Shown here piece by piece: positions 31,722 through 44,091 of a stretch of DNA of 64,000 nucleotides (position 1 is the stretch's first letter; every line of letters starts with the position of its first letter). The notes beneath the pieces are model-generated. The model was not told where the DNA came from. It worked only from the letters and a program-made list of their open reading frames with translations, and did not search any database. A program made the position numbers and the translations under genes. The stretch spans positions 64,929,562-64,993,561 of the forward strand of contig OY288242.1 of the NCBI GenBank assembly GCA_958450325.1, given 5' to 3'. The DNA is from Agrostemma githago. Taxonomy: Eukaryota > Streptophyta > Magnoliopsida > Caryophyllales > Caryophyllaceae.

Positions 31722-32520
31722 ACTATAGGCGGCGTCGGCTAACAAACCTCCATGTCGTAGACATGGGTGCATAAGCCTCCACAAGTCCGCCTCCTGACCT
31801 TCACTGTAGGCGGTGCCGGCTAACGTACTCCCATGCCGTAGACATGGGGGCATAAGCCTCCACAAGCCCGTCTGCCGGTCTTCATCGTAGGCAGTGTCGG
31901 CTAACAACCCCCAATGTCGTAGACATGGGGGCATAAGCCTCAACAAGCCTGCCTGCCGGTCTTCACCGTAGGCGGCGTCGGCTAACAACCCACATGCCGT
32001 AGATATGGGGGCATAAGCCTCAGCAAGCCCGACTGCTCGTCTTCACCGTAGGAGGCGTCGGCTAACAAACCTTCATACCGGTTCTTCACTGTAGGCGTCG
32101 CCGGCTAAGAAAACCTCATGCCGTAGACATGCGGGCATAAGACTCCACAAGCCCGCCTGTCGGTCTTCATCGTAGGCAGTGTCGGCTAACAACCCCCAAT
32201 GTCGTAGACATGGGGACATAAGCCTCAACAAGCCTGCCTGCCGGTCTTCACCGTAGGCGGCGTTGGCTAACAACCCACATGCCGTAGATATGGGGGCATA
32301 AGCCTCAACAAGCCCGACTGCTCGTCTTCACCGTAGGAGGCGTCGGCTAACAAACCTTCATACCAGTTCTTCACCGTAGGCGGCGCCGGCTAACAAACCC
32401 CCATGTCGTAGACATAGGGCATAAGCCTCCACAAGCGCGTCTGCCGGTCTTCACCGTAGGCGGCACTGGCTAACAAACCCCCATGTCATAGACATGGGGG
32501 CATAATCCTCCAAAATACCG
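31722..32520 (+). repeat. 81-bp tandem array (left), Tat-type
   Basis: About ten units have a period near 81 bp (anchor TAGGCGGCGTCGGCTAAC at 31726, 31807, 31888, 31969, 32049) with two shortened units of about 43 bp. Most units contain a small hairpin CCATGTC-GTA-GACATGG or a variant. Long in-frame ORFs on either strand follow from the period being a multiple of three. The array sits beside the antisense Tat ORF, as the 135-bp array does in element A. Confidence 0.85.
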
Positions 32521-32922
32521 CCTGCCGACTAGTTCCGGGCCTTAATCATAAGCCGTCCACCCCTGCTATTAGGATGGACTAACCCCGAGCGCAAGATATC
32601 GCTAAAGAATAAGGCGGACAGGGAAGATCGCCTGACTCATCTGAGGGGAGCGGCGACAAAAACACTTAATGTTAGAACAGAGAAAATAACATAGGAGTAC
32701 AAGAAAATAAGAAATAGGACTACACGAGATAAAGGGCGTCAGAAGCACCAAAATTTGATACAACACGTAGCCAAAAGATAAAATAGAGCTAAGACTATTA
32801 CACATTGGCAGCCGTCCTCTAAGGATAAAGTGCCACCTACGACAAAAGAAAAATGAAAAGCGGTAAAGCATAAAGGGCAAGACTATGCCTATGTCCCAAG
32901 GGTAGGTTCTAGAAGATCCACA
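32521..32922 (-). other. Tat sequence between array and antisense ORF
   Basis: It is non-coding and is duplicated in inverted form at 35141-35530. It contains the left inner edge of the inverted repeat at 32913. Confidence 0.6.
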
Positions 32923-35035
32923 CTAAGCCTCAAAGGGGGGCAGAGGAGTGAGCGGTGTCGGCTCGCTCATCTGTCGCCCCCTCCTCTCCCTCCCTGAGGG
33001 TACACGAGGCACAGGAGGACGACGAACCGACTTCCTATTTGGGGTCTCCTGAGTCTCCTCAGTCTCTTCCTGATCATCCTCCCTCATACGCTCATCATTG
33101 AGGCGATGATAAATGACGTTGTACCGCGTGCAATCATAGCTAGGGCCATACTCCGCCAAGGCGGCAGCAGTCAGGTTAGTCACCATGTCTACACCAGCAT
33201 GGAAGGACTCGGTGAGCTCTCGCTCCGTTTTGGCAATTTCATTGGACTTGTCCGACAGGGCCCCTTTCGCCGTCGAAAGCTTCTACTTCAGCGCCTCTAC
33301 GTCAACTAAGGCGGCGTCCAACTGATCCTTGGTAGGCTTTACCTCGCCAAGTGCAGTGGCAAGTTTGTCCACGACAGCCCGCCACTTATCCTCCGTATCC
33401 TTCGCCGTTGGACCGCACAAAGAGTGCACGCCGGAGAGGGCCGCCAATTCCCACTCCGTTGCAAACCTGCGCTCCTCCTCAGCCTCCACCTTCCGCTCTG
33501 CCTCCTGCAGGGTGGCCCTCAGAGATTCCACGACGGCCGGGTCTGGAGCAATCACAAGGGACTTCTTCACGGATCTCTTGATCACGCTCATGTTCTAGGC
33601 AGCAAGGGTAAGGTCGTCAGCTACCCGGCAGTAGTATACATTGAGTTGGTCGGGGGTTCGAGGAAGCTCGTCGCCATGAGAAGAGACGTCTCCGTCCTTG
33701 GTCGCTTCAAGCATCTTGAAGAAGTTAATATCAAATAAGGAGTCACCCTCACCAAACCAGGAGGGAAAGGGGGCATCCACAGCGGCAGCCACGTCGCGCC
33801 TAACCGCACCATTCTTAGAGGCATCCAGGGCACAGGAAATCTTCTGCGGACCCACGTCCGCCCCAACAAGAAGGACGACATCTCAGTATGTCCCTCAGCG
33901 GCTGACTCATCATCCTCCACCGCTACCACCTCCGGGGCAGACGTCGGCGTAGTGCCCTTGAAGACAGTTATCGAGACCAAGGGAGGAATAGTAGTCCGGG
34001 AGGAGGTAACGACCTCAGAAGCCCCAATATCACCTTGGCTTCCGGCATAACTCTAGGCCGCTTTGGCGGCGTGGGAAGACGACGGCAAGCTCTACTTCTT
34101 CCGAGGAGGCTTCAGTGAAGGAATAGAAACCTGTTTCTCAACTTGGACGCCTTCGAACTTCTGTACGTTATAATTTTGGGCCGGTCAACGGGCGGAAAGG
34201 GTGGCCTAGCAGCGAGAGGATGAAGTAGGCTGTTCATCCCCAACAAGGTGAGCTCCTCCGACGTCCAAGTATGCGTTGGCTGGCTACCTGCAAAAGCAGA
34301 GAGAAGAAAGAAGCTGTAAGGTACTAGGCAAGATACGAACAAAGACGACAAAAGGAAAAGATTATGCCCCCGGTACCTTGGGGAGAAAGAGAGACGCTCA
34401 TGCCACCCGTTCTAAGTATTCATTACTAGTGATCAAGTCGTGAGGGGGAAACCAAACCATGGGGAGGGCCACCTTCTCCTTGCCAACCAACTGCACGACG
34501 ATCGGGAAGGCACTAACTATCTCCCTGTCAGGTTGGCTTAACCTAGACTCTCTCAGGTCCAGGTAGTGCCCTATCTCGTCGTCCCTCTCCATGTGAATAT
34601 GTACATCAGTCTGAAATACTCTGAGGACGGACCGTCGTTAGTCGAGCGCACATAGAGAAACTTACCCCTCCAACCATGATAGTTGGAAAGGATAGGGTAG
34701 GACGTGACGTAGTTACCGAGCCGACCAAGGGTCCAGTGGCTTGTGGTCGACTCAACTTTCAGGAACATCATAAACCTGAACGTCTCTACGGAAGGGTCCA
34801 CATCTTAAAACGGCACACCCAACAATAGGATATGGCGGCACAAATCGCTTGAGGGGTCAGCTGGTCGAGCGCCAAGTTTATGTGCCGGAGTACCTCCTCC
34901 ACGAAAGGGTCAAGAGGAAACGGAAGGCTGAATTTGAGGGACTCTACTGAGACGCCTACGCAACCCTCCGGGGGAGAGCAAATTGATTGACCGGCAATCG
35001 ACATCTCGTATTCATAGCCTTCTCCCAAAGGATAG
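32923..35035 (-). pseudogene. Decayed Tat antisense ORF (PF04195-type), spacer of the inverted repeat
   Basis: Fragments in several minus-strand frames follow the order of antisense ORF 1 of element A: GEGYEYEMSIAGQSICSPPE and LDPFVEEVLRHINLALDQL (35028-34786), then SNYHGWRGKFLYVRSTNDG (about 34690), then a charged C-terminal part with a coiled-coil-like stretch (33591-33283) and an acidic/proline-rich end (33186-32923). Frameshifts occur near 34790, 34580, 33900 and 33600. Function is unknown for the family, and this copy is dead. Confidence 0.7.
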
Positions 35036-35530
35036 AGATTCCAGGCCGCGCCTTCGCCGAACCGGCAAGTTCATGTGTTGTCCCCTCGCCGAACCTCCAC
35101 CGGGCGATGGCGAAGAATTGCCTGGAGGCGGCCTGGAATCTCTAGAACCTACCCTTGGGACATAGGCATAGGCTTGCCCTTTATGCTTTACCGCTTTTCA
35201 TTTTTCTTTTGTCGTAGGTGGCACTTTATCCTTAGAGGACGGCTGCCAATGTGTAATAGTCTTAGCCCTATTTTATCTTTTGACTACGTGTCGTATCAAA
35301 TTTTGGTGCTTCTGACGCCCTTTATCTCGTGTAGTCCTATTCTTATTTTCTTGTACTCCTATGTTATTTTCTCTGTTTTAACATTAAGTGTTTTTGTCGC
35401 CGCTCCCCTCAAATGAGTCAGGCGACCTTCCCTGTCCGCCTTATTCTTTAGCGATATCTTGCGCTCGGGGTTAGTCCATCCTAATAGCAGGGGTGGACGG
35501 CTTATGATTAAGGCCCGGAACTAGTCGGCA

Positions 35531-36331
35531 GGCGGTATTTTGGAGGATTATGCCCCCATGTCTATGGCACGGGGGTTTGTTAGCCAGTGCCGCCTACGGT
35601 GAAGACCGGCAGACGCGCTTGTGGAGGCTTATGCCCTATGTCTACGACATGGGGGTTTGTTAGCCGGCGCCGCCTACGGTGAAGAACTGGTATGAAGGTT
35701 TGTTAGCCGACGCCTCCTACGGTGAAGACGAGCAGTCGGGCTTGTTGAGGCTTATGCCCCCATATCTACGGCATGTGGGTTGTTAGCCAACGCCGCCTAC
35801 GGTGAAGACCGGCAGGCAGGCTTGTTGAGGCTTATGTCCCCATGTCTACGACATTGGGGGTTGTTAGCCGACACTGCCTACGATGAAGACCGACAGGCGG
35901 GCTTGTGGAGTCTTATGCCCGCATGTCTACGGCATGAGGTTTTCTTAGCCGGCGACGCCTACAGTGAAGAACCGGTATGAAGGTTTGTTAGCCGACGCCT
36001 CCTACGGTGAAGACGAGCAGTCGGGCTTGCTGAGGCTTATGCCCCCATATCTACGGCATGTGGGTTGTTAGCCGACGCCGCCTACGGTGAAGACCGGCAG
36101 GCAGGCTTGTTGAGGCTTATGCCCCCATGTCTACGACATTGGGGGTTGTTAGCCGACACTGCCTACGATGAAGACCGGCAGACGGGCTTGTGGAGGCTTA
36201 TGCCCCCATGTCTACGGCATGGGAGTACGTTAGCCGGCACCGCTTACAGTGAAGGTCAGGAGGCGGACTTGTGGAGGCTTATGCACCCATGTCTACGACA
36301 TGGAGGTTTGTTAGCCGACGCCGCCTATGGT
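35531..36331 (-). repeat. 81-bp tandem array (right, inverted copy)
   Basis: This mirror image of 31722-32520 has the same order of full and shortened units. It ends at the LTR copy at 36332. Confidence 0.85.
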
Positions 36332-38185
36332 TGATGCGCGCTACCGCTGACACGCATGAAAACAATATTTATAGTCCCAACTAGCTACTATATAGCAGTG
36401 GTAAGTCGGGGTCGAACCTCAGGGAGACAGTGTGATGTAATTGGTCAAGTCCAGGAGTAATTGCGATTGGGGTCTAAAAAGAGGGTTGAGACAAGGTAAA
36501 GTAAACTAATTAACCGGATTAAATAACAGGAAATGAGAAACAATGATAGGAAAGGCGTTAGGGAGAGTCGGGGAGTTGAAACTAAAGACAATGATACAAG
36601 AATCACAAGAATCATCACAAGGTAAATAAAGGGAGGAGTCACCTTTCGGTTTCCCTACCCGACCTAGCCTAAACCTGCTTTCGCGACGAGGAAGCTAAAG
36701 TCTCAAGACAAGATTACCCAAACCCCAAGTTTCCCCATATTGGTTCAAGTGAGTCAAGCTAACTAAGTTGATCAGGCTAAGTCAACAGGACACAATAATC
36801 TTATGCAAGAAAAATCACCACAAATGCAATAATCCTCATAAAATGAGACCCAAATCGAAAGTTCCTCCTCCCCTAATCCCCTAACTAAAATCTACTCCCT
36901 AGTCATACTAAGCATAACTAAGTAAACAACAAGGAGGCTAAGAGAAATGTAATGCATATTGATAAGGAAGAATGAAACGTAATCTAATACAATAAAGAAG
37001 CAAACACTACTAAAACAATGACTAAAGGAAAATTAACAACAAGGCAATATAAAGAACGGAACACAAATACTAGAAAGGAAAGTGGAGGAAACAAACAAAG
37101 GAGAGAGAAAATAAGGAATTACTAACAATGGAGAATTAAACTAATTAAACATAAAGGAAACAAAGACAAACAACAAAGTAAAGAGAAATTAAAGAGAAAT
37201 CTAAATAAGAAGGAGAGAGAGGAAAAAAAAGTACCAACTATGGAAGAAAAACTCAAAAGAGGAAGATGAAGATTAACATAAGTATGAAGCTTCAGTAATA
37301 ATACAAGAATCTTGTCACCAAATCCTTGCAAAACTCTTAAATCTTCGAATAAATCTAGACTAAATGGAGAAGTTTGATTACAAAATGTAGAGTAGAATTA
37401 ATTTAAACTAAGAAAGCTTTCTAAATCTAATGGAGTTTCTAATGGTAGCTACTACAATGGAGATCTAACTAAGACTAGGCATAATCTAAAAGAGACACTA
37501 TTGAAACACACATAGAAGAAAACTTAGGGTTAACTATGTATACAAAACCCTTAATGGGTCACACAAACTAAGGGTCAAATCCAATCTTTCTTAGCTTCCT
37601 TAATGAGACTTTCACCCTATGCATCTTCATATGGCAAACCTTCACCCTGCGATTAAAGGGGATCCACGACCTAGTACCGCCGGGTGAAACTTCACCCGGT
37701 GAAACTCTTTCCCATTTGCACATTTCGGAGCTCCTTTACCGTCGGGCGAAACTTCACCCGATGGTGAAAGTTTCGCCTGGTCATTTCGCCCGGTGGTGAA
37801 TGTTCCTCGAAGATCTTCGGGGAGGTAGAAATGTCATCGGGCAAAACTTCGCCCGGTGATATTTCATCGGGTGAAACTTCACCCGATGTTTTCTGCCTCT
37901 TTTCCGGTCTCTTTCTTTGCCCATTGATTGGATTACTTGAACTTTTAGTTTTGTTCTTTGCTCTTCGGACGGTCTCCCTCTCTTTCGTGCTCATAGAAGC
38001 TCGGACACACTTTTGGTCGAAAATCCTATCAAAATAGACAAAAAACTACCAAAACACGTAAAATGTAAAAGAGAGACGCTAATGCGACAAATACTAAAAA
38101 TACGGTGATCGCACTCTAGTCTCACAAAACGGAGGAAAAACGGGACTAAATTGGAGGAAAAACGGTCCAAAATTGACACACAACA
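36332..38185 (-). repeat. Inverted copy of the element C LTR
   Basis: This 1854-bp sequence reads TGTTGTGTGTC at 38185 to TCA at 36332 on the minus strand. It is flanked by an inverted copy of the polypurine tract (38186-38198). Palindromes lie at 37677-37890. Confidence 0.9.
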
Positions 38186-38594
38186 ATTCCCCCACACTAA
38201 ACCGTTGCTCGTCCTCGAGCAAAGATCCAAAAAGAAATTAACTACTACTACTAAGCTAGACTATGCTAAGCCGATACGGGGCAATTAACGGGCCCGCTCC
38301 ATCCCTTCAACTCACATCGAGATACCCATGAGGTAGAGTACCTTCATGCAAGGCAAGTCGGGTCTTGCTCAAAATTGGGGATGCGACTAACACACACACA
38401 AACACATAAAACAAAGAAGACACACAAAAAGATAGACACATCCAAAGAGAAAATAAATCTCCGAGTCTCTCATCGAAATGACGGAGAAATCGCCGATTTT
38501 AAACTCAAGACAAGCGAGAACACTACCAAGTTAGTCACCTAAATTGACATGGACAAAATTCTAATAGGATGATAATCAAACAATAAGAACATTG

Positions 38595-41500
38595 GAGAAC
38601 CAGACACACAACCCCACAGAAGACTTTGAGCCTTTTGAGGTTTTGAGAGAGAAAGCTTCGTTTTTCTCCTTGGAGCTAGCAATGGCTAGAGCCAAGAAGA
38701 AGACCAGATCTAATAATAAGAGGGATACACAATCCAAATACTACACACAATCTAATAGCTCACAAAAAACTAGTAATAATATACATAATACAAATGATGA
38801 GGAATCTGAAGAGGAACTTATGGAGTCTGTTTTGGGTGAGTCATCTTCTCAGGCGACTGTGCGACCATTCAGTTTTCGCAGTGGTTTGGGGATTATTGAG
38901 GAAGAGGAGCTGGGGAGTGATACATCTGACAATGAGGAATCATGGAATATGGTTGGAAACAATACTCAACGACCTGATCAAAAATTACTCAAAATTTCTA
39001 TTGAAGATGTGCAGGGCGAGCTGGATTATTGGGCTACGTCGGTTTATTGCTATGTGTTAGGGGCTAACCCTCCGGGACATGTGATTGCGGGGTTTGTCCA
39101 GCGTATGTGGAAGCAATATGCAGTTGACAAGGTATCGATGAGGAGCAATGGGATTTGCATCGTGAGGCTAAAGACAGTTGAAGACAAAGAGGCTATACTG
39201 CAGGCTGGTCCGATGTTCTTTGACAATAAGCCATTTATTGTGAGAATTGGGCGCCAGATGTGAAGATTAACAAGTCTGATGTGGATACCATTCCAGTTTG
39301 GATAAGACTATATAACTTGGAGCTCAAATTTTGGGGGCCTGCTTTGGCTAAGATTGTTGGGCTCATTGGTAAACAAGTGAGATGTGACAAATTGACACAG
39401 GAGAAGGAGTTTCTGGGATTTGCTCGGTATATGGTGGAAGTCACAATGGGTAAACCATTGACTGAGTCAGTTGAATTCTTGGATGAAAAAGACTGTAAGC
39501 ACTCCTTGAATGTTCACTATGAATGGAAACCGATCTTGTGCAACCATTGCCAAGGTCTAGGACATGATGCTGAGGCTTGCAAAAAGAAGGAAGTTGAAGT
39601 GAAGGCTGCTAGACCTGTAAAAGTTTGGGTTCCAAGGAAGATCAACCCGACTGTGCAACCAGTTGTTCAGCAGGTTTCGGTTCTTGTGACACCAGCTCCA
39701 ATTCCAGGTCGAGGGCTATCTACAACATCAGCTGGCAAACCAACAAGGAACTTTGAATCAGGTATTCAAGGAGGATTATCATTTACAGAAGCACTTACAA
39801 ATTCTCTTAAGAAAAACATTCTGCATAGCTTGCGAAGGGGTAATCACAACTCACAATCTGATCATGGTTAACATAGGGTTTTGGAATGTAAGGGGCATCA
39901 ATAAAACTAATAAGAAAGGTGATGTTAGACGTTTCTTGCACATGAATAATGTAGGGTTATGTGGTCTTTTGGAGACGAGAGTTAAAACAAATAATATGAA
40001 TAAGGTGATGGATGGTCTGGGAAGACATTGGAACTTCGTTACCAATAATTGTATTAAGGAGGGAGGACGTATATGGTTATTGTGGAATGCCAATTGGTTT
40101 GATGTAACAATCATGAGCCTGGAAGCGCAGATGATTCACTTTGAGGGAATTTATTTGCCTAAGGGTTTTAAATGGAGATGCTCGTTGATTTATGGATTTA
40201 ACAAATTGGACGAAAGGAGGGACCTGTGGGCTTCTATCACAGGATGGAGTAGAACAATTCAGGATCCTTGGATTCTCCTGGGGGATTTTAATAATGTTTT
40301 ATACCTTAATGAGAGAATTGGTTCCCAGGTAACAAGTGCCGAGATAGCTGACTTTCAAGCTTGTGTGAACACCTGTGGCTTATATGATATCTACTCTACA
40401 GGAGCGTATTTTACCTGGAATAACAAACATGATGAGCAGGGTCGAGTTTTCAGTAGAATTGACAGGGTGATGATCAATGATATTTGGATTCTCCAAGGGC
40501 CAACTGGGACAGTTACCTTTCTACCTGAGGGCCTTTATGACCACAGTCCGTGTATCCTTAATTTTTGGGATGGGGACAATGGTTCAAGTGGAGTGAAACA
40601 GAATTTTAAGTATTGCAATATGTGGGGGCAACATGATAGGTTTCTTGATATTGTACAGGATGTCTGGAAGCAGCAAATCCCGGGTTTTAGAATATTTCAA
40701 ATGATCAAGAAACTTAAGGCATTAAAGAAGCCTTTTAAGGACTTGAATAAATCCTGTTTTGGAGACATATAAAATGCTGCCAAGGTTGCAGGTCTCTTAT
40801 TGCAAGAACTTCAGCACAAATTACACATTAAGCCTAATGATATAGTTCTCCAACATGAGGAATCAGCAGCTGCAAATACATTTCAAGAGTTGGAAAAGGC
40901 TTGATTTTCCTTTCTCTCACAGAAAGCCAAGGTGAATTGGCTTCAAGATGGAGATGAGAACACACACCTTTTTCATTGTTCCATTAAAGCTAGGAGGGCT
41001 GGAAATAAAGTACTTTCTATTAAAGACAAGATGGGGGTGCTGTGTAATGATAATAAATCAATAGAGGCAGCGTTTGTTGGGTATTATGAACAGTTATTGG
41101 GCAGTTCAGCAACAGTTACTCCAGTGTATATACCACTGGTGCAAGCAGGAGCAACCATACAGGATGTACAAGCAGTGGAGCTGGTAAAGGATATTGGTGA
41201 CTATGAAATTCTGGTGGCACTTAAGTCAATACAAGATGACAAAGCCCCGGGCCCTGATGGGTATTCTTCCAAGTTTTATAAAGATGCGTTTCCAGTTATA
41301 GGTGCCGATCTTTTGCAATCTATCAAGGAATTCTTTCGCTCTGGTCGGCTGTTGAAACAGGTGAATTCGACGGTTCTTACTTTTATTCCTAAGAAGGAAC
41401 GTCCCGAATCTGTCATGGATTTTCGACCAATTGCATGTTGTAATGTTCTATACAAATGCATATCTAAAATCATATGCAATAGGTTGGCGATGGTATTGCC

Positions 41501-43334
41501 GGAGATAGTTAGCTTGAACCATAGTGCCTTCATCCACGGGCGTGATATTGTAGACAATATATTGATTTGTCAAGACCTCGTTCGATTATATAATAGTAAA
41601 GCATGTTCGCCAGGGAGTATTATGAAGATAGATCTTAGGAAAGCATATGATTCAATTGAGTGGAGCTTTATTAGGGATATGTTGAAGGGTTTAAATTTTC
41701 CAACTCGTATGATTAATTGGATAATGGAATGTGTCACGACTCCTTCGTATACACTGGCTTTGAACGGATCCCAATTTGGGTATTTTCAAGGTCGGAGAGG
41801 GATTCGTCAAGGGGACCCAATGTCGCCATTATTATTCGTCATGTGTATGGAGTACCTAACAAGGATTTTAAATAAGGTTACTGCAATTGAAGGCTTTAAA
41901 TTTCATCCTCTTTGTCGACGTATGCAACTTTGTCATCTCTGTTTTGCCGATGATCTACTAATGTTTTGCAGGGGTGATATTGTCTCTAATAAAATTCTGA
42001 TAAGAGCTATGTTGACATTCTCCCAAGCTTCAGGTTTGGTAATGAATACTGAGAAGTCAGAAATATACATGAATGGAGTTAGAGATGAGGATATAAGAAG
42101 GATATACAAGTTGTCAGGCTTCAGACAAGGGTCCTTTCCGTTCAAATATCTTGGAGTTCCTATTTCGTATAAAAGACTGACTAATGGAGAGTGTGCTATC
42201 CTTATTGAGAAAGTGGTTAAGAGGATTCGTGGATGGGGAGCAAGGAAATTAAGCTATGCGGGCAGGCTGGTGTTAGTAAGGACAGTTCTGACCCAGCTCC
42301 ATTCGTATTGGGCGCGGATTTTCTTGATTCCTGCAGGAGTCATACGCAGAATTGATGCTATTTGTCGAAGCTATCTCTGGTCTGGGAACTCTGAGTTTTC
42401 TAGGATCCCTCTAGTTTCCTGGAAGATGTGTTGTAGGCCGCAGAAACAGGGAGGCTTGGGCATCATTGACAGTATGAATTGGAATCGGGCAATGATTGCT
42501 AAATATACGTGGTGGGTCGCGCAAAAGCATGACCATCTCTGGATTAAATGGGTTAATCATATTTATATGAAACAGCAAGATTGGTTTACTTATACACCGA
42601 CTCCCAATTCCAGTTGGAGTTGGAGACAAATTTGCAAAATAAAGGATTTTTTCAAAGGCGGCTATAATGGATCGAATTGGAAGCAAGGTGATTATACAAC
42701 ACAGCAAGGATATAAATGGTTGCAGGAGCAGAGTTCTCGGGTGAAATGGAATGCGTATGTATGGAACAGATATGCGCTACCTAAGTACAGGTTTATAAAT
42801 TGGTTGGCTATACAAAATAGAATGCTAACTAAGGATAGATTGGTGCAGTTTGGGTTCATTGGTGATACTACTTGTGTTCTATGTGAGCAGCAACTGGAAA
42901 CAGTAGCACACCTATTTTTTGAATGCCCTTTTTCGAGGAGAATACAGGTGCTGCTGCAGGGTTGGACGGGAATTGCATCGCACATACAAACCTTGCCTGA
43001 CATGGTGAATTGGAGGTGTAAATCGCTGCTGATCAGGAAGATTTTTCAGGCCATTTATGCGGGAGCGGTGTACTTGATCTGGAACTGCAGGAATCAGTGC
43101 AGGAGAGAAGGCATAATACAGCGTCCTGAGATACTCGTACAGCATCTTAAGGTGCAAACGATACAACGGATTCGTAGGGAAACGTTAGATTATTCTAGCA
43201 AAGGTCAGGGATGGATTGAGAGGATCTGTAAAATTTTAAATGTAAGATGGTGGACTGTTGAGGCTAGTAAGCTGATTATCTTGTATGGTGCAAATGCTTC
43301 ATTGATTAATATAAATTCACATTTCACCAAAAAA
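38595..43334 (+). mobile_element. L1-type LINE, near full length
   Basis: This 4.74-kb element is flanked by the duplication AATAAGAACATTG (38582-38594 and 43333-43345; one or two A's are ambiguous with the tail). It has a short 5' UTR, ORF1, ORF2 and an A-run of about six. The unoccupied site survives in the left arm at about 29440-29481, so the LINE entered after the inverted duplication. One frameshift and two stops inactivate it. Confidence 0.93.
38682..39871 (+). pseudogene. LINE ORF1 (DUF4283 and CCHC zinc finger), one frameshift
   Basis: The ATG at 38682 opens a basic then acidic N-terminus. The DUF4283-type domain runs through LGANPPGHVIAGFVQRMWKQ. Near 39249 a single-base loss shifts the frame. 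The second part reads IPVWIRLYNLELKFWGPALA and ends with the zinc knuckle CNHCQGLGHDAEAC (about 39540). ORF1 proteins of plant L1 elements bind element RNA. The stop overlaps the ORF2 start in ATGGTTAA (39864-39871). A longer non-ATG frame extends upstream into the target duplication and is not used here. Confidence 0.85.
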
Positions 43335-43337
43335 TAA
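39864..43337 (+). pseudogene. LINE ORF2: endonuclease and reverse transcriptase, two stops
   Basis: The frame opens with MVNIGFWNVRGINKTNKKGD, an apurinic-like endonuclease (WILLGDFNNVLY at about 40270, HSPCIL at about 40545). In-frame TAA at 40770 and TGA at 40902 interrupt the linker. The reverse transcriptase follows with KAPGPDGYSSKFY, GRRGIRQGDPMSPLLF and the catalytic FADDLLMF (about 41944). A C-terminal zf-RVT domain reads YVWNRYALPKYRFINWLAIQ and CVLCEQQLETVAHLFFECPF. The stop codon TAA at 43335-43337 lies in the target duplication, outside the element. It would have performed target-primed reverse transcription. Confidence 0.9.
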
Positions 43338-43828
43338 GAACATTGAAAATTTACCAAGGTTCTTCTAATTCCACTAGAGACGCCTACAACGGGACGATAA
43401 ATGGAGTGGAAAGGTGAGAACCATGGAGTTAGTAAGCACTGCAGGTAAGTGTTATCCCGTCTCCTAAGCTAAGCTTAGAGGGTCGTCCCAAACTCGAGAA
43501 AGCCAATTAGACCAAACAAAAAATGAACAAGTGTTTGCAAAATGGTAAGGGTCGACTAATCACCGCTATTTTCCTTCATCGGGGCTTGGTCCTCTAGTAG
43601 GCATTTCACAGCAAATAGTCAACCAAGGGTTTATTTGGATTTGGGAATATTTTTCGAGGTTTTGATTTTCTTTTCGGTTTTATTTCCTTTCCCAAATTAT
43701 TTCGGTTGAGGCTTTTTTTTTTGCCCTTCTTCTTCATTTTTCCCTTTTGCTTTTGAATAGCCCATAATTGGCTAGATACTGCATTTGAGATTCAAGGTAA
43801 AATATATTTTTGCAAACTTTCGATCTTC
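43335..43828 (-). other. Outer end of the right inverted-repeat arm
   Basis: This is non-coding and is the reverse complement of about 28996-29455 in element C's 3' region. Homology ends at about 43828. Confidence 0.8.
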
Positions 43829-43985
43829 ACCTTCTTAGTCTCGTTCACTGACTTGAGCGCCGGAGAGGCAACCCGAACACCCTCTGAGGCCCTTGTGTCT
43901 TCGTTCCTTTTACAGCTGCAATGTGAGACCGACCTCAATCAGGACGAAGAGGAAGTAGGCCGGCTACTACTAGTCGGAAAATAGT
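43829..43985 (+). repeat. Tat LTR fragment (R/U5)
   Basis: CTGACTTGAGCGCCGGAGAG and CTCTGAGGCCCTTGTG resemble 1062-1115 in the element A LTR (CTAACTTAGGCATCGGAGAG and CTCCGAGGCCCTGTG). It is probably a remnant of the Tat element whose array and antisense ORF make up the inverted repeat. Confidence 0.55.
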
Positions 43986-44091
43986 GGTTGTTTGTATACC
44001 CAAACAAAATATATTTATATCATGCGGCTCACACAACTTTATAAATAAACAAAAATTAATTAAAAAATCGTGCGTACGCAAGGGTTATGTA

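Larger units (their letters stand above)
28996..32913 (+). repeat. Left arm of a large inverted repeat
   Basis: This roughly 3.9-kb arm holds the end of C's 3' region, the C LTR, the 81-bp array and about 390 bp of Tat sequence. It matches the reverse complement of 35141-43828 minus the LINE. Only scattered single-base differences are seen by eye (for example near 30150 and 30843). Confidence 0.92.
35141..43828 (-). repeat. Right arm of the large inverted repeat (split by a LINE)
   Basis: This is the reverse complement of 28996-32913. It is split at 38595 by a 4.74-kb LINE and resumes at 43335-43828. The inner edge is at TCTAGAACC (35141). A 17-bp inverted pair, TAGAGATTCCAGGCCGC near 35032 and its complement near 35129, sits just inside this edge. 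Confidence 0.9.

Noticed and set aside
31719..32273. Repetitive ORFs beginning MLADAAYGEDRQ in the 81-bp arrays (also 35780-36334)
   Set aside because: The period of 81 bp keeps frames open by chance; the arrays are non-coding repeats beside the Tat antisense ORF.
35141..38594. Second independent Athila-like element on the minus strand
   Set aside because: Collinear identity with 28996-32913 through LTR, array and Tat sequence shows an inverted duplication and not a separate insertion.
28996..43828. Inverted repeat as a pure assembly artefact
   Set aside because: Arms differ at several bases and only one has the LINE, with a proper target duplication, so a simple palindromic read error is unlikely; long reads would still be decisive.
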